64,000 nt of DNA from Zerene cesonia (Eukaryota > Arthropoda > Insecta > Lepidoptera > Pieridae). The stretch covers positions 2,666,001 to 2,730,000 of the forward strand of contig NC_052121.1 of the NCBI RefSeq assembly GCF_012273895.1. The letters run 5' to 3'. The number at the start of each line of letters is the position of its first letter. Position 1 is the stretch's first letter. Below are positions 60,983 through 64,000 of this stretch, one piece after another. The position numbers were made by a program, and so were the translations under genes. The notes under the pieces were generated by a model that made no database searches, was not told the origin of the DNA, and saw only the letters and a program-made list of their open reading frames with translations.

Positions 60983-62745
60983 CTAAACAAAAAAAAAAAT
61001 TAATTAAATTAACATACCACAATAGTAGAAAACAATAAAACAAAGTCTCTCTCAGCCGCCTGTGTGTCTGTATGCTTACATCTTTAAATTTACGCAACAC
61101 ACTTAGATGTTTTTTTTAATAGATACGAGTGCTTCAAGAGGAAGATTTATATGTATAATCACATGCATTAAATCCATTACAAATACACTGATCTAGCTAG
61201 TGTTCTTATAAGCTTTAACTATACACGATCCATCCTAACAAATAACATTGAAGCATTAATTTTGATATGATATGAAGCTCGATTAACGAACGTGTTTTGA
61301 CAAAATTTTGATTTTTTTTTCTATCACAAAAAAAAAAAAAAACAATACGTTGATATTAAATAACGTCTCCGGCTATTCAAAATATATTTCCCAACTGTTA
61401 TTATCCTTAAAATATCGGTGTGTCATCTAGCGCCAAAGTGTTAAAGTGTTGTTGCGAAGTATTGCTATTATGTCGACAATTTGTTGCGGCACAATGGTGA
61501 ATAGAGTTGTCGGATATGGAGTAACGATGTTTATGTTTCCATTTGCCGCGGCTCACACCGAGGATGTCCTTGTTCAGAGCCGAACTGGCGTGAGTCAGCG
61601 CGGCGCTATTGTGCCACATATGTGCACGTAAAACGCCGTATGTCCTATGCAACACCTTAGGCATTTTATTCCGTTACTCTACTCCTAGATATATTTATTT
61701 ACGTACATATTATACGCATACATTTATAAGTAGAAAACAAGATCGACTTACACACAAGTGTGGGTGGTGCACATTTTTATGACACAACAAACAGAAAATA
61801 TAATTTCTTCTTTCTTCGCATAAAATTTAAATGTTTTTTTCGTCTGTCTAAGGTAGAAAATTCATTCGTGGGTCAAAGTATACGCTATTACAATATAATT
61901 CTTCTTAATATCAAGTAATTTAGAAGCGATAGTATTAATTAATAAATATAATGTTGTCACGATAGAGCCGATGAAATGAAGTTAACATATATTTTGGGGC
62001 ATCACGTCATAATAAAATATTATTACCGGCGACATGCGAGGGGATATCATTTCACGGTCAACTATTGCGTGTTATAAAAAAATTACAAACCCGTCAGCAC
62101 TGAGTTAAGTGTGACAATATAAATGTCTATATTTTTTCTAATTATCGAGTCACCTGTGGTTCATACAATGAAAATAGCGAGACACGCCCTTATGGCTCGG
62201 GCGTGTCTAGGTGAAGTACTTAGTCTGTAATGTAATATAATATGAAACTGTGAAAGTTATTTTGACAGCGCTCGATGCTAGGCATACGCGCCTTGACTTT
62301 GCCCGCTATTTCGGGGCGCGGTCGTCGCCACCGCCCTTGCTTTTTACCCTGTTTGGTCTGGCTCACCGCCAACCGCGCCCTGTAGTCTACTCTTTAAATC
62401 ATTCAGGCGAAAGTAGTCAAATTATTTATTTAGTGTATTAGTCTAATATCAGATAAATTGATAAACGACCAACATAATTATTTTTAATAAATTAGTTTAA
62501 TGATAATTTTGTACAAAACGTATTATTGGAAAGTGCAATCAAAAAGCCGTACGTACATTAATGCGTGACAACTGTTAATAAAGTCCTTAGTTATTGAAGT
62601 GCAAAATATCGTGAAAAAAATATTTAAATTTCTTTTTTTAATAACATGTGACGAGATGTTACTAATAACACGTGAAAGCGTATTAAAATTTGCAAAAACT
62701 GTGATATGTTTTGTGATCAGTTCAGACCAGTACCTTAATAACCTA
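60983..62745. other. phosphatase intron and upstream DNA, no further exon recognised
   Basis: Frames at 61407-61664 (both strands) and 62250-62441 do not match PP2C motifs. The block 61430-61650 is less AT-rich than its surroundings but unexplained. 62183-62210 contains a 10-bp inverted repeat AGACACGCCC / GGGCGTGTCT. Confidence 0.4.
61035..61200 (+). mobile_element. Helitron-like repeat
   Basis: ACAAAGTCTCTCTCAGCC, ATCTTTAAATTTACGCAAC and CGAGTGCTTCAAGAGGAAG match 13060-13250 and 38822-39084; GATCTAGCTAG lies at the right end. Confidence 0.55.
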
Positions 62746-63745
62746 NNNNNNNNNNNNNNNNNNNNNNNNNNNNNNNNNNNNNNNNNNNNNNNNNNNNNNN
62801 NNNNNNNNNNNNNNNNNNNNNNNNNNNNNNNNNNNNNNNNNNNNNNNNNNNNNNNNNNNNNNNNNNNNNNNNNNNNNNNNNNNNNNNNNNNNNNNNNNNN
62901 NNNNNNNNNNNNNNNNNNNNNNNNNNNNNNNNNNNNNNNNNNNNNNNNNNNNNNNNNNNNNNNNNNNNNNNNNNNNNNNNNNNNNNNNNNNNNNNNNNNN
63001 NNNNNNNNNNNNNNNNNNNNNNNNNNNNNNNNNNNNNNNNNNNNNNNNNNNNNNNNNNNNNNNNNNNNNNNNNNNNNNNNNNNNNNNNNNNNNNNNNNNN
63101 NNNNNNNNNNNNNNNNNNNNNNNNNNNNNNNNNNNNNNNNNNNNNNNNNNNNNNNNNNNNNNNNNNNNNNNNNNNNNNNNNNNNNNNNNNNNNNNNNNNN
63201 NNNNNNNNNNNNNNNNNNNNNNNNNNNNNNNNNNNNNNNNNNNNNNNNNNNNNNNNNNNNNNNNNNNNNNNNNNNNNNNNNNNNNNNNNNNNNNNNNNNN
63301 NNNNNNNNNNNNNNNNNNNNNNNNNNNNNNNNNNNNNNNNNNNNNNNNNNNNNNNNNNNNNNNNNNNNNNNNNNNNNNNNNNNNNNNNNNNNNNNNNNNN
63401 NNNNNNNNNNNNNNNNNNNNNNNNNNNNNNNNNNNNNNNNNNNNNNNNNNNNNNNNNNNNNNNNNNNNNNNNNNNNNNNNNNNNNNNNNNNNNNNNNNNN
63501 NNNNNNNNNNNNNNNNNNNNNNNNNNNNNNNNNNNNNNNNNNNNNNNNNNNNNNNNNNNNNNNNNNNNNNNNNNNNNNNNNNNNNNNNNNNNNNNNNNNN
63601 NNNNNNNNNNNNNNNNNNNNNNNNNNNNNNNNNNNNNNNNNNNNNNNNNNNNNNNNNNNNNNNNNNNNNNNNNNNNNNNNNNNNNNNNNNNNNNNNNNNN
63701 NNNNNNNNNNNNNNNNNNNNNNNNNNNNNNNNNNNNNNNNNNNNN
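62746..63745. other. assembly gap, exactly 1000 N
   Basis: A placeholder gap that may hide upstream exons of the phosphatase gene. Confidence 0.99.
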
Positions 63746-64000
63746 TCAGGCGGTAGACAAAAATAACAGAAAACCTTGTCTATGGAAATTTTTATAAGTA
63801 CGATCTTTAATTTGTAACAAAAGTAAAATTGTCTTTGATCTTAAAAGAAAAACATAAGATACGCCACGTCGAAACAAAAGAAGAAATTCAGAAGCATCGT
63901 AAGAACTCCGTTTCGTAAAACGTTGCGACAATAGTATCTACTAAAAAGAAGCGCTGCACTGAAGATGATTGCATCGATTACTGCGGCTCGGCTAACGGTG
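63746..64000. other. short end segment, nothing identified
   Basis: 255 bases without a PP2C motif or other gene-like frame on either strand. Confidence 0.4.

Noticed and set aside
61407..61664. Possible upstream phosphatase exon (85 aa minus, 61 aa plus)
   Set aside because: Neither frame contains any PP2C motif, and the splice phase needed by the exon at 60982 is not met by an evident donor.

Overview
The window is AT-rich eukaryotic DNA. Its genes have many short exons with GT..AG introns, and it is peppered with the non-autonomous Helitrons (5' TC...CTAG 3', inserted between A and T) and tRNA-derived SINEs typical of moths and butterflies, so the source is most likely a lepidopteran nuclear scaffold. 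Two runs of exactly 1000 N are scaffold gaps.

Layout. 1-23.2 kb holds no convincing gene: it is AT-rich intergenic or intronic DNA with Helitrons, a SINE-like repeat and a MITE-like pair. 23.3-26.9 kb (+) carries an intact seven-exon gene, rebuilt here as a 344-residue protein. It looks like a domesticated Merlin/IS1016-type transposase that has lost the first catalytic Asp. 31.3-32.05 kb and 36.9-37.4 kb (+) carry two small secreted-protein genes that share a YDQRQ-x-G motif after the signal peptide and are probably distant paralogs. The 3' UTR of the first occurs twice, on either side of a 1-kb gap, which looks like an unmerged haplotype. 39.7-47.0 kb (+) is a complete seven-exon cytosolic sulfotransferase (340 aa). 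Tail to tail with it, 56.5-47.9 kb (-) is a seven-coding-exon gene for a 1301-residue Map205/MAP4-like microtubule-associated protein. That protein has a PAM2-like motif, 13 SPLP motifs and a basic Ala/Pro/Lys-rich C-terminal region. Its ATG is assembled by splicing across the first intron in a perfect Kozak context. Upstream of it on the same strand, 61.0-59.5 kb, lie the last exons of a PPM1E/F-like PP2C phosphatase, whose last visible donor is phase-compatible with the MAP gene.

All exon joins were checked by hand for splice signals and frame: the three multi-exon genes that are complete in the window give open frames of exactly 345, 341 and 1302 codons including stop. Family names come from motif recognition, not database searches. 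Most other open frames are shadows or chance frames in AT-rich DNA. The clearest unusual items are the catalytically degenerate Merlin-derived gene, the splice-created start codon, the PAM2 motif in a MAP, a cluster of three perfect hairpins in the sulfotransferase first intron, and SINE insertions with intact target-site duplications.
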